27,041 nt of DNA from a virus: positions 1 through 27,041 of the IMG/VR virus record IMGVR_UViG_3300020436_000073; one strand, 5' to 3'. Made by a program: the position numbers and the translations under genes. Shown here piece after piece: positions 15,766-24,941 of the stretch. Under the pieces are notes generated by a model. It worked only from the letters and a program-made list of their open reading frames with translations. It was not told the origin of the DNA and made no database searches. Position 1 is the stretch's first letter, and each line of letters opens with the position of its first letter.

Positions 15766-16448
15766 TTGAAGAAATACAACAGCATTTTGAAAAAGAATAT
15801 CCTAGAGAAGCTTGTGGTGTAATTGGTATTATAAAAGGTAAAAGACAGTGGTTTCCTTGTGAAAATTTAGCACAAGGAACAGAAAATTTTGTACTATCAT
15901 CAAAAGATTACTTAAATATAAAAAGTAAAGCAGATATTTTAGGAATTGTTCATAGTCATCCAGATGCATCAAACAAAGCATCAGAGCATGATATAGATTG
16001 TTGCAATGCTTTAGGAATACCTTACTATATTTTTAGTTATCCAGATATGGAACTAAATATAGTAGAACCGAAAAAAAGAGCTTATCCTTTAATAGGTAGA
16101 GAATATGAGTTTGGAATAAAAGATTGTTTTGAAGCAATGAGAGACTGGTTAGAGAAAGAGAACATACATATTCCCCCAAGAGAGCCGTTTGAAGATGATT
16201 GGTGGAATAATGACTTGGATTATTTTACAGAAGAAAATATTAAAAATTGGAATCATAAAAAAGTGGATTCTCCCGAAAAAAATGATGTTTTAATATTTAA
16301 AATTAGAGAAAAAGTTGCAAATCATTGCGGCGTATATTTAGGAAATGATATATTTTTTCATCATGCAGAAAATCGATTATCATGCAGAGAAAATCTATAC
16401 CCTTTCTGGATACAGCATTTAGTAGGAATTTATCGTTATGTTACGTAA
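15762..16448 (+). CDS. Tail tip peptidase with JAMM and NlpC/P60 domains (lambda gpK-like)
   Basis: The 228 residues contain two hydrolase domains in the lambda gpK order. Residues 1-105 form an Mov34/JAMM metalloprotease-type fold with E16 and the full motif HSHPDASNKASEHD (H64, H66, S74, D77). Residues 112-228 form an NlpC/P60 cysteine peptidase, with the nucleophile C122 (GIKDCFEAM) and His188 (VANHCGVYLGN), followed by a polar His/Glu stretch (FFHHAENR). NlpC/P60 domains in tail tips cut peptidoglycan cross-bridges during DNA entry. The role of the JAMM half is not clear; tail-tip processing is an inference. All the catalytic residues I can identify are present. It overlaps the L and I homologues by 4 and 11 bases. 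Confidence 0.92.
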   Translation: MIEEIQQHFEKEYPREACGVIGIIKGKRQWFPCENLAQGTENFVLSSKDYLNIKSKADILGIVHSHPDASNKASEHDIDCCNALGIPYYIFSYPDMELNIVEPKKRAYPLIGREYEFGIKDCFEAMRDWLEKENIHIPPREPFEDDWWNNDLDYFTEENIKNWNHKKVDSPEKNDVLIFKIREKVANHCGVYLGNDIFFHHAENRLSCRENLYPFWIQHLVGIYRYVT

Positions 16449-17193
16449 AGTGTACTTAGAAGGTGAAATAGCAGATAGATTTGGCTCAGAGTTTGAAATG
16501 GAAGTAAACTCTTTTGCCGATGTTATGTCTTGTTTAAATGCAAACTTTGATGATTTTCGTCAATATATTACAGAATGCTATGAAAAAGGCATAGGTTTTG
16601 TTTGCCAAATAAATGGTAAAGGAATTCAAAGAGAAGAAGAACTTCTTCTTAATTATAAAGAAGGAGATATGATTATTTCCGCAATGCCTATGGGTAGTAA
16701 AGGAGGGATTGGAAAAATAATTGCAGCTGTGGTTATTGCTGTTATTTTAATGACCCCTGGATTACGAGAAGCTTTTCTACTTGGATCTGGGCCTGGTGCT
16801 GCAGCAGCAACTTTAACTGGTTTCGGTAAATTTATGGCAATGGTAGCAATAAATCTAGCAATGACAGGATTGCAAGAAATGATGGCACCCGACCCTTCAG
16901 TAGATGATTCAGTGCAGCAAGATGAGAGTTATCTTTTCCAAGGAGCTGGACAAACAATATTAGAAGGAGATCCAGTGCCTGTACTTTATGGAGAGTTAAG
17001 AATTCCTGGAAGGCCTATTTCTTTCGCAGTAAGAAATGAAAATAGAGGATTTATAGATATTGCTCAACCAGCATCGGACTCCGTAGAGCCTTACGATACT
17101 GGAGGATATAGCTCTAGTGGTGGTGATTCTGCTTCGGATTATACTAAAGATCCGAACAACTCACAAGACTATCTAGATTGGACGGGGTCATAA
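16438..17193 (+). CDS. Tail tip assembly protein (lambda gpI-like)
   Basis: The 251-residue protein is the gpI homologue, needed to attach gpJ during tip assembly. The N-terminal 80 residues form a ubiquitin/ThiS-like beta-grasp (VYLEGEIADRFGSEFEMEVNSFADVMSCL...DMIISAMPMGSKGG). A glycine/alanine-rich hydrophobic pair of helices follows (residues about 98-150: IIAAVVIAVILMTPG, FMAMVAINLAMTGLQEMM), then the conserved region FQGAGQTILEGDPVPVLYGELRIPGRPISF that is shared with the lambda I family. The C-terminal 40 residues are Ser/Asp/Gly-rich and probably disordered. It starts inside the end of the K homologue and stops one base before the J ATG. Confidence 0.9.
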   Translation: MLRKVYLEGEIADRFGSEFEMEVNSFADVMSCLNANFDDFRQYITECYEKGIGFVCQINGKGIQREEELLLNYKEGDMIISAMPMGSKGGIGKIIAAVVIAVILMTPGLREAFLLGSGPGAAAATLTGFGKFMAMVAINLAMTGLQEMMAPDPSVDDSVQQDESYLFQGAGQTILEGDPVPVLYGELRIPGRPISFAVRNENRGFIDIAQPASDSVEPYDTGGYSSSGGDSASDYTKDPNNSQDYLDWTGS

Positions 17194-17194
17194 T

Positions 17195-20100
17195 ATGCCA
17201 AATATTTTTCATGGAATGTATGTTCCCGTAGGGAAAATGGCAGGAATAGGATCGTCGAAACAAAATATTGGTTTTGTCGATATGCTTTGCGAAGGCCCTA
17301 TTTATGGTTTAGTTGATGGAAAAAATTCTGTTTTTGTTGATAATATTGCGTTTGAAAGTTCATCGGCAGTAGGTTCTTTTACTAAATCAAATGCCACTGC
17401 ACTGCCTACTCTTAGTACTACCGGAAATATTACTAAAACATATACTGTATCAGGAATTGAACTAAGAGATGTAGATGTAGGAAAGCTAGCAATAATAGAA
17501 GTAGCCTCTGTAAATGTTATTACTCTAAGTCAGGCCTTTAACGCAGGTGGTCAACGTACGCTTTCAAATGTAACAGCAGCTAGTGGTGCTTTTAGCTCTC
17601 AACAAGATTGGTCAACGATAAATAATTCACTACAGTTTGGTGTTTTAAAAAGTAGTGGTGGTTCTCAATATGAAGTTCAAATTCTTGTACAATCCGGTAC
17701 TGATACTAATGCAATTATATACTATGCACAAAATGCACGAAATTTAGATATAAATTACAGTGATACATTTACACTTTGTTTATATCAAGCAGTAGAAATT
17801 CAAAACGTAACTTCTACTACTACTTTTACAAGTACTTTTTCTGACTTTCCCTTTTCTAGAGCTAATGTAACGAATGTAAACTTTTATATTCGAGATAAAG
17901 TAACTTTTGATAGTACTGTTACCGGAGATACATCAAATATATCAAAAAATAATGGATCCACTCTTCAGTTTCGACGAGGCACGGGAGATCAAGTACCTAT
18001 ACAAGATGTGAATGGAGTGTCGGCGGGAGTTTCAATTACAGGAAGTGGTAATGCAAAACCTATTCCTCAAACTAGGCCTATGCCGGACGGTTTTACTGCT
18101 TATGATACCGCAGGATATCCTACTGGACAGAATTATACTGATCAAGGAGGAGCAGCTATTGTTATTCCTGCTTCAGGCCCCTCTTCAGGCCCAAATTTTG
18201 GGCTATCAGCAGCTCGTAGAAGTCAAATAGATGAAGTAACTATACGAATTAATTATGGCTCTCTGATACTCTATAACAATACAAATGGAGATAAAGAACA
18301 AGGTAGAGCAATTTATGCTTTTCAAATTAGAACCACACTAGACGGCCAACAGTCTCCTTATAAAACTCTTTTTGCAAATCAAAATAATGGTCAAGTAGTT
18401 CATACTGCTAAAACTACTGCTCCCGTTTCTTTTGATCACACCATAGGATTAAATAGATTTAAACCCTTTGATGATTTTGATATTCGAATTATTAGATTAA
18501 GTCGTCCAAACGGTCGTCCCGTAAGAGCAGATGGATCAACAGAAGGAAATGCTGATGATTGGTCTTTACAAGCGGAATCTTCTGTAGCTGGAGGAGACTT
18601 AACTTCTACTTTACATGATAAGTTATACTATCCGTATACTGCTCATGCTGCTATTACTTTTTCTTCTCAAACATACAATAACGTTCCCTCTCGAAGTTAT
18701 CATCTTCGAGGATTAAAAGTCAGAATTCCGAATGCATATACTCCTAGAGAAGAAACAGACAATGGAGTGGCAAAATATGATAAGTTTTGGAATGGAAAAT
18801 TTAAAGATCAGCTTTTTTACACAGATAACCCGGCATGGGTGTTCTATGATATTATTACAAATAATAGGTATGGATGTGGTCAGTGGATTTCCCCAGATAT
18901 AATTGATAAGTACTCACTGTTTAGAGTCGCTAAGTACTGTGACGAACTAGTACCCTCTGGTAATAAAGATTCAAATGGAAATGATATACTTGAGCCTCGA
19001 TTTAGGGCAAATATTTATTTAGCAAAATCTACCGAAGTATATAAAGTTTTAAAAGATATGGCTACAGTTTTTATAGGTATGCTATACTGGCTGGATGGTA
19101 AATTAACAGTAGTTCAAGATGTTCCAGGTGAGCCTATTGCTAACTTTTCCAAAGCAAACGTTGTTGATGGAGAGTTTGCTTACGAAACTTCAGGACGAAA
19201 AACACGAATCAATCAATGTGTTGTAACTTGGAATGATCCTGATAATAATTATGAACCTGTACCTTTAGTAGTAGAGGATAGGGAAGCAATAGTTAGAGAT
19301 AATAGGGTTATTTCTCAATCTGCTGTTGCAATGGGAGCAACTTCAGAAGGTCAAGCATATCGATATGGTAAGTGGAAACTTTGGACTGCACAAAATCAAA
19401 AAGAGATTGTAAGTTTTAAAACTGGACTTCAAGGTGCATTTCTTCGCCCAGGAGATGTAATTAATGTTCAAGATAGAGACAGAAATGCTGTAGATTTTAG
19501 TGGAGTAGTAAAGAGTGCCACCTCTTCTACTATTACTTTTGATCGACAAATTGAAGTTGACCCTACTAATACTTATGAAATTACTACTCTTGTAACAAGC
19601 GGTGCGGCATACTATATTGGTACTGATAATCTTCAAATAACTGGTCAAAGTGAAATATATACCCGTGGACAGAGAATTACTGGTAGAGTTTTTCTTGATG
19701 CAGATCAAGATAATGATCCAGATGAGCTTCTTAGTTTAGGTTATATAGATACTGAAGCTAAAGCAGCTTCTGCCTTCAAAGAAGCTACGGGACTTACTCC
19801 AATTGAAATTGATTGGAAACCCCACTCTTATATTGTTACTAAAACTGTTACTTTAAGCTCTGGCAATCCTACGGTCGCTACAGTAGTGGGTGATAGTAGT
19901 AATAACTATGCAACGGAAGATATTCCTGTTGCAGGCACAGTCTGGGTTTTAAAAGCAAATGATGGTACGGTAGATATAGAGGGCTCTAAAAAAGAATATA
20001 GAGTATTAAGTGTAGGACTTGAGGATGACGGAAATATATATGAAATTACTGCAGCAGAATATTTTAATGTAAAATATGATGCAGTTGATAAAGATTACTA

Positions 20101-23100
20101 TTTAGGAGCTATTCCTGAAAGCACAATAGATAATGTTGAACCAGAACAAGTTCCAGCTCCTGAAAATATTTATATAATTCTAAACTCTGATTCTACAAGA
20201 GACGGAGAGGAAATAACAGTATCTTGGGATGTACCTCAATCTCTTTTTTCAAGTTTGTTAGCGACAGTAACTCAAAACTATCAATATCTTAATAATTATG
20301 AGCTTCATCATGATATTCCAGATTTAGACTCACCTATTATGACAGGGACTAGAACCTCTCATTCATTTACTGGTTTAAAAAATGATTTATATACTTTTCG
20401 AGTTCGTGCCGTAAGTAAGAAAGGAAATTATTCAGATTTTACCTCAGTTTCCTATAATGTAATAGATATTTTTGGAACAGATATACCCAGAGTAATAGGA
20501 GGCTTGCCAAAAGGTATAAAAAGTAACTCTGATATAAGCTATTCTAGTGATCCTGGTTCGTCTTTGCCTGAAGCGCTTCGTTTTTCAGAATTAAATCCTG
20601 TAGGTTTTTCTTTAGGAAGTCCCTTAACAGCTGAAGGAGGAGCTTCAACTAGTCTTCTTGCTCCTGGTGGTACACAGATAGATGTTTCGGCAATTGCCGA
20701 TACTGCAAATAGAGAGAGAGTTGCTATGAGAAATAGCAGCTACTCACAGCTATTAACTTGGTACTTTCTACTTTATGATGGGGCAAGTTTTTTAGCTTTA
20801 TGGGATACTGATACCTTAGAAACGTTGCCTTTTTATAGGAAGATACCGTCCGGAAGCTGGAGAGGAAGCGCTCAAGATTCGCAGTGGATCAACCAAGCAG
20901 GAACTGTAAGTATTCCTGCAAACTCAACAAGAATGACGACAAGCACGTCTAGCACTCTTCAATTAAATGATATAATTCGTCTTGATGATCGAACAACGTC
21001 ATTAAAAGCACACTATATTACTGCTGTAACAGTTGCTAGCTCTTCTGGCAGCACGGGAACTATAATTGCATCAGCTGAGGCTCATGGGCTTAGTACTGGC
21101 GATAAAATTATTGTAGAAGAAGTTTTAAACAATACAAGTAGTGAAGAAAACCAAACATATAATCCTGTAACAGGATTAACGTATGGACAATTTTATGTTC
21201 TAGTACTAAGTTCCACTACAGTTGCCATTTTCTTCGATGAAGCGCGAACACAACCAGTACAGTCAGATACAATTACAGATACTGTTGCAAGCACTCCCAG
21301 AGGGTGGTTTAGAAAAATAGGTGTAAAAGCTGCAAAAATTGTCGGAAAAGTAAACGATACAACTTTTATTTTGGATAGAAGTTTTACAACTGCTATTTCT
21401 AATCTTGCTATTTGTCGACATCTTTATCGACCTTCTTATATAAATGATGCTGTTTATGGAAGGGTACAGCATGCAACTACAACCGTTGACTCAGAAACTA
21501 ATGAAGTTACAAATGACTTTTCATTAGAGACCTTTATACAGTTAAATGAAAGTTTAACTAAAGGCAAGCTTTGTAATGTAGAGCCTGCAATATCTGCGAT
21601 TCAATACTCTACTGAAGCGGATGGAACAACGAGTCAAGAAACTCAATTTACAGAAATTAAAGCAAAAGTTCAGGCCATTGGATTTTCAAATCCTCAATTT
21701 AGAATTAGTAATGTAACTTCAGGAGCCAATTTAGATGTAACTAATACAAATAATGTTGCCACTGTGGTATCAACTACTTTTGTTGGCCCTGATTCTGCAG
21801 GAGGAAATGAAAAAGAATTTATTATCAATCAAGATAGTAGTGTAGACTACGGAGATGGAACTCCCATTATAATTACTGCTGAAGTAAGAGAGGCTAATAA
21901 TGCAGGAATAAATGCCATTGGTTCAAATGATATTTTAAGAATCAAAGACGGAGCCTCGGGAGCTTCTGGAAGAGTAGTTAATTTTATCGCCGAAGATTAC
22001 TCTATTCTATATGATGATTTTGGAGAAAATCCGCGATTCCAATCCTCTGTTAGTGGACAAATAAAACTTACAGCTACAGCTAGAAATTTTTCAGATCCTA
22101 TTTTTAAAATTTTTCAAGATGGAACTGCTCTTAATAGTGGAAACTATTACGATCCTTCGGGCGAGTCAACTTCAATTCCTGCTCAAGCAGGGTTCAATAA
22201 ACAAGAAGTAAACTATTCTGTTCCTACTGATATTGGTTCAATTGCAACTAAAGTTTTTGAAGTACAAGTAGCTGAAAAACCCGAAAACTGGAATGCAAGT
22301 AATCAGACAGGTCAAGATGCTAACGGTAATCCTATAACTCCAACAGTACAAGCCATAGATGCTTTTACTATTGCTCATATCCCTGCCGGAGAAGGCGGAC
22401 CTATAATTATTAATCCAAATTCTGCGCACGCTTATGCAACTCTTGAAGATGGCTCATTTACTGTAAGTGCTGGAATTCCTAACTCTGCTACTTCTCTAGA
22501 AGTCATTGTCGGAGGAAGAGTAGGAAATTATGTAGGAAATACAAGTGGTAGTTCCGGAAAGACAAATGGACAAAATGGTTTAGCCGCAAATGGTGTTTTA
22601 GGTCAAGGTCAGTGGTATATTTTAAGTGCAGTATCTACAACGACTGCTTTTACCCCCGGAAACATAACAGGAATTTCTAACAATGTGGTGTCTATTGGAA
22701 ATGTGGGAGTTCCTATTGTTAGTCCGCAAGTATTTGGCGGAGACGATGAACAGATAACAACTACAATTCGACTAGGAACTGGCGAAGGCAACACGATAGA
22801 TTTAAAAACTATTCAAAGTTTATCAAAGTCTAAAGCAGGAGCAATTGGTAATAATATTAATTTTGCTTTTGTAAAAGTTCCCTCTAGTGTTCCTGCAAGC
22901 GATGTAGTTGCACTAGGCTCAAATAGCTTGCCAAATCAATTTACATCTGGATCAATTACTTATACTTGGTCAGATGATGTGCCTTCTGGTACAGGTCTTT
23001 TATATGTTTCAAAAGGTCAGCTTGCATCTGGTTCAAGTGCATGGAACTGGGCAACTCCTTTTGTACTCAATGCAAAAAGTGTAGCAGAATTAGTAATTTA

Positions 23101-24874
23101 TACAGCAAATGTTCAAACAGGAGCAGCACCAAGCGTTCCAACAGGCTCTACTTTTAAATTTAGTGATTCAACTTTAACAGTAAATAACAGTAACTGGGGT
23201 CTAAATATTCCTACTTTTACTGCATCAGGTCAAACTATCTATGCAGCGAGAGCATTAGTTACAGGTTCTCCTGATGAAACTGTTTCAATTACTTGGAGCA
23301 CAGCTTTTGTATTTGCTCAAAGAATTGACGGAGAAGAGGGTGATGCAGTTGATGCTATATTTATACGCTCAGCTAACAATCCTGGAGCTCCAACTGCCTC
23401 TGCAGGAACTCCCTCTAGTTGGTCTACTAATCCTCCTACAGGCACTTCTCCATTATGGATGTCGATTGGAACAAAAGCAGCAGGACAAACAGTTTTTACT
23501 TGGCAAGCTCCTAGTAAAGTAGAAGGAGAGGCATTTGTAGAAGTTTTTGCCTACAGAGCTCTTCTTGCAAGTGCGCCCAACGCTTGGAATCCTGCAACTA
23601 CTCCAAGTGCCACTACTTGGAATTTTACAAATAATACTTTTGCGATGCCATCAGGCTGGAGCCAAACTCAACCGAGTCTTAGTAATCATGATGATAAACT
23701 ATACGTTATTCTTGGAACTGCAAGTGGAGGACCAACGAATACTGGGGCAACTCTTACTTGGTCAGCTCCTGTTCTTCAACAAATACGACAAGATGGAGCA
23801 GATGGAGTTGCACTAACTTTAACACCTAGTCCTGCAACTATTATATACAATAAAGATGGCACTACTTTTGATCCAAATGGGAGTAATTCCGGTGTAACTC
23901 TAAATGTAACTGCAAATGTTACAGGAATTACGAACCCAAGCTATAGCTGGACACTGCCTTCAGGAGCTACCTCTAGCAGTAATGTTGCTCAGCTATCTTT
24001 TTCAGCAAATTTAGCACAAGCATCCGTACCGACTGGTGACAAAACTTTTGGAGTTACTGTTAGTGGAACTGACTCAAATGGCACAAATGTAACAAGAAGT
24101 GAAAGTATTATTGTTCCTGTGTCCATCGGAGGCATAGCAAATGTAGATGAAACTCCTAGAATTGTAACTGGATACTTATACTATACTGGGGGTGCTTCAG
24201 ATAGTCTAAGTACTGTTCAAGGCTTAGTAAATAACTTGGGCACCTCTGCCAGGGCTTATACTTTTGCAAATGCGGGAACAGACTCAGCATTTACTAGCTC
24301 CGTGACGTCAAACTTTAGCCACAGTCCTCCCGCAGCAAGCGGCACTAGAACCACTGTTTTTTATGCGCCGTATACAGCTACAGAAACTTTAAATGCTAAT
24401 GGAGAACAAAGCGGTACAGGCACAGCCGTATTAGGTTCTGTAGCTGCTGGCATTTCATTCACAGGTCTTGTTACTTTTAATGGTACTTCAGGAGATGCCG
24501 GAAGTACAATAACTGATGCGAATGGTACGGAGCATAATCTTACTCAAATAAGTGGCTCTAACATAACAACAGGTATTTTAAAATCAGCAGGAACTTCAAC
24601 AGCAACTGTTGATGGTAGTGCTTTTACAGGCAATAATGCTCACTCATATTTTAACTTAACAAATGGAGCTATTGCTACAAATAGCTTTAGAGTACGGACA
24701 AATGGAGAGGCTGCCTTTAGAGGATCAGTAACTATGAATTCTTCGAGTAGCTTGACAAACAGTCTTACAGTCGGAAGCGGAACTGGTTCTGTCACTATCA
24801 GTGGCAGTAATCAAAAAATTGTAGTTACAGATGCTAGTAACGTAGATAGAGTAATACTTGGAAAGCTAACATAA
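17195..24874 (+). CDS. Giant tail tip / host specificity protein (lambda gpJ-like)
   Basis: At 2559 residues this is the central tip protein that recognises the host. The N-terminus (GMAGIGSSKQNIGFVDMLCEGPIYGL type) is typical of gpJ. Residues about 520-700 (DNPAWVFYDIITNNRYGCGQ) match the Phage-tail_3 region that builds the tip hub. Residues about 987-1093 look like a fibronectin type III domain (VSWDVPQ...YTFRVRAVSKKGNYSDF). Residues about 1280-1345 hold a VGD-type beta module (HGLSTGDKI, H1297). Two Ig-like modules follow at about 1485-1735, then four related modules at about 1886-2199 and another Ig-like domain at about 2204-2310. The last 100 residues (NITTGILKSAG, YFNLTNGAIATNSFRV, GEAAFRG) form the conserved gpJ C-terminus that trimerises. 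Lambda gpJ has 1132 residues, so this one is more than twice as long. No stop or frameshift interrupts it. Confidence 0.95.
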   Translation: MPNIFHGMYVPVGKMAGIGSSKQNIGFVDMLCEGPIYGLVDGKNSVFVDNIAFESSSAVGSFTKSNATALPTLSTTGNITKTYTVSGIELRDVDVGKLAIIEVASVNVITLSQAFNAGGQRTLSNVTAASGAFSSQQDWSTINNSLQFGVLKSSGGSQYEVQILVQSGTDTNAIIYYAQNARNLDINYSDTFTLCLYQAVEIQNVTSTTTFTSTFSDFPFSRANVTNVNFYIRDKVTFDSTVTGDTSNISKNNGSTLQFRRGTGDQVPIQDVNGVSAGVSITGSGNAKPIPQTRPMPDGFTAYDTAGYPTGQNYTDQGGAAIVIPASGPSSGPNFGLSAARRSQIDEVTIRINYGSLILYNNTNGDKEQGRAIYAFQIRTTLDGQQSPYKTLFANQNNGQVVHTAKTTAPVSFDHTIGLNRFKPFDDFDIRIIRLSRPNGRPVRADGSTEGNADDWSLQAESSVAGGDLTSTLHDKLYYPYTAHAAITFSSQTYNNVPSRSYHLRGLKVRIPNAYTPREETDNGVAKYDKFWNGKFKDQLFYTDNPAWVFYDIITNNRYGCGQWISPDIIDKYSLFRVAKYCDELVPSGNKDSNGNDILEPRFRANIYLAKSTEVYKVLKDMATVFIGMLYWLDGKLTVVQDVPGEPIANFSKANVVDGEFAYETSGRKTRINQCVVTWNDPDNNYEPVPLVVEDREAIVRDNRVISQSAVAMGATSEGQAYRYGKWKLWTAQNQKEIVSFKTGLQGAFLRPGDVINVQDRDRNAVDFSGVVKSATSSTITFDRQIEVDPTNTYEITTLVTSGAAYYIGTDNLQITGQSEIYTRGQRITGRVFLDADQDNDPDELLSLGYIDTEAKAASAFKEATGLTPIEIDWKPHSYIVTKTVTLSSGNPTVATVVGDSSNNYATEDIPVAGTVWVLKANDGTVDIEGSKKEYRVLSVGLEDDGNIYEITAAEYFNVKYDAVDKDYYLGAIPESTIDNVEPEQVPAPENIYIILNSDSTRDGEEITVSWDVPQSLFSSLLATVTQNYQYLNNYELHHDIPDLDSPIMTGTRTSHSFTGLKNDLYTFRVRAVSKKGNYSDFTSVSYNVIDIFGTDIPRVIGGLPKGIKSNSDISYSSDPGSSLPEALRFSELNPVGFSLGSPLTAEGGASTSLLAPGGTQIDVSAIADTANRERVAMRNSSYSQLLTWYFLLYDGASFLALWDTDTLETLPFYRKIPSGSWRGSAQDSQWINQAGTVSIPANSTRMTTSTSSTLQLNDIIRLDDRTTSLKAHYITAVTVASSSGSTGTIIASAEAHGLSTGDKIIVEEVLNNTSSEENQTYNPVTGLTYGQFYVLVLSSTTVAIFFDEARTQPVQSDTITDTVASTPRGWFRKIGVKAAKIVGKVNDTTFILDRSFTTAISNLAICRHLYRPSYINDAVYGRVQHATTTVDSETNEVTNDFSLETFIQLNESLTKGKLCNVEPAISAIQYSTEADGTTSQETQFTEIKAKVQAIGFSNPQFRISNVTSGANLDVTNTNNVATVVSTTFVGPDSAGGNEKEFIINQDSSVDYGDGTPIIITAEVREANNAGINAIGSNDILRIKDGASGASGRVVNFIAEDYSILYDDFGENPRFQSSVSGQIKLTATARNFSDPIFKIFQDGTALNSGNYYDPSGESTSIPAQAGFNKQEVNYSVPTDIGSIATKVFEVQVAEKPENWNASNQTGQDANGNPITPTVQAIDAFTIAHIPAGEGGPIIINPNSAHAYATLEDGSFTVSAGIPNSATSLEVIVGGRVGNYVGNTSGSSGKTNGQNGLAANGVLGQGQWYILSAVSTTTAFTPGNITGISNNVVSIGNVGVPIVSPQVFGGDDEQITTTIRLGTGEGNTIDLKTIQSLSKSKAGAIGNNINFAFVKVPSSVPASDVVALGSNSLPNQFTSGSITYTWSDDVPSGTGLLYVSKGQLASGSSAWNWATPFVLNAKSVAELVIYTANVQTGAAPSVPTGSTFKFSDSTLTVNNSNWGLNIPTFTASGQTIYAARALVTGSPDETVSITWSTAFVFAQRIDGEEGDAVDAIFIRSANNPGAPTASAGTPSSWSTNPPTGTSPLWMSIGTKAAGQTVFTWQAPSKVEGEAFVEVFAYRALLASAPNAWNPATTPSATTWNFTNNTFAMPSGWSQTQPSLSNHDDKLYVILGTASGGPTNTGATLTWSAPVLQQIRQDGADGVALTLTPSPATIIYNKDGTTFDPNGSNSGVTLNVTANVTGITNPSYSWTLPSGATSSSNVAQLSFSANLAQASVPTGDKTFGVTVSGTDSNGTNVTRSESIIVPVSIGGIANVDETPRIVTGYLYYTGGASDSLSTVQGLVNNLGTSARAYTFANAGTDSAFTSSVTSNFSHSPPAASGTRTTVFYAPYTATETLNANGEQSGTGTAVLGSVAAGISFTGLVTFNGTSGDAGSTITDANGTEHNLTQISGSNITTGILKSAGTSTATVDGSAFTGNNAHSYFNLTNGAIATNSFRVRTNGEAAFRGSVTMNSSSSLTNSLTVGSGTGSVTISGSNQKIVVTDASNVDRVILGKLT
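22852..23790 (+). repeat. Four diverged repeat modules encoded in the J-like gene
   Basis: At the protein level four modules of about 60-85 residues follow each other (residues about 1886-1962, 1965-2048, 2053-2112, 2115-2199). Each starts with a short strand and a proline-rich turn (AFVKVPSSVPAS, IYTANVQTGAAPS, IFIRSANNPGAPT, VFAYRALLASAPN) and ends near a Trp-Ser/Ala strand (WNWATPFV, ITWSTAFVF, FTWQAPSKV, LTWSAPVLQ), two of them with a closing DG. I see no nucleotide-level tandem repeat, so the duplication is old. Confidence 0.7.
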
Positions 24875-24892
24875 CCACCAAAAAAATAACAC

Positions 24893-24921
24893 TTGACATA
24901 AAATGTCCCCTTTGTTATAAT
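24893..24921 (+). promoter_or_regulatory. Perfect sigma-70 promoter P3 for the fibre genes
   Basis: TTGACA at 24893-24898 and TATAAT at 24916-24921 have a 17-base spacer. TG at 24913-24914 adds an extended -10 (TGTTATAAT). The likely start of transcription is near 24928, with GGAGA (24930-24934) in the very short leader before ATG 24942. The inverted repeat GACAT-AAA-ATGTC (24895-24907) overlaps the -35 box and could be an operator or a coincidence. Confidence 0.92.
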
Positions 24922-24941
24922 TTCATCATGGAGAACTTTAA

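Noticed and set aside
18165-18205. Short direct repeat TTCAGGCCC and a 6-bp inverted repeat in the J-like gene
   Set aside because: Both are within the coding frame, short, and explained by a Ser-Gly-Pro repeat in the protein.
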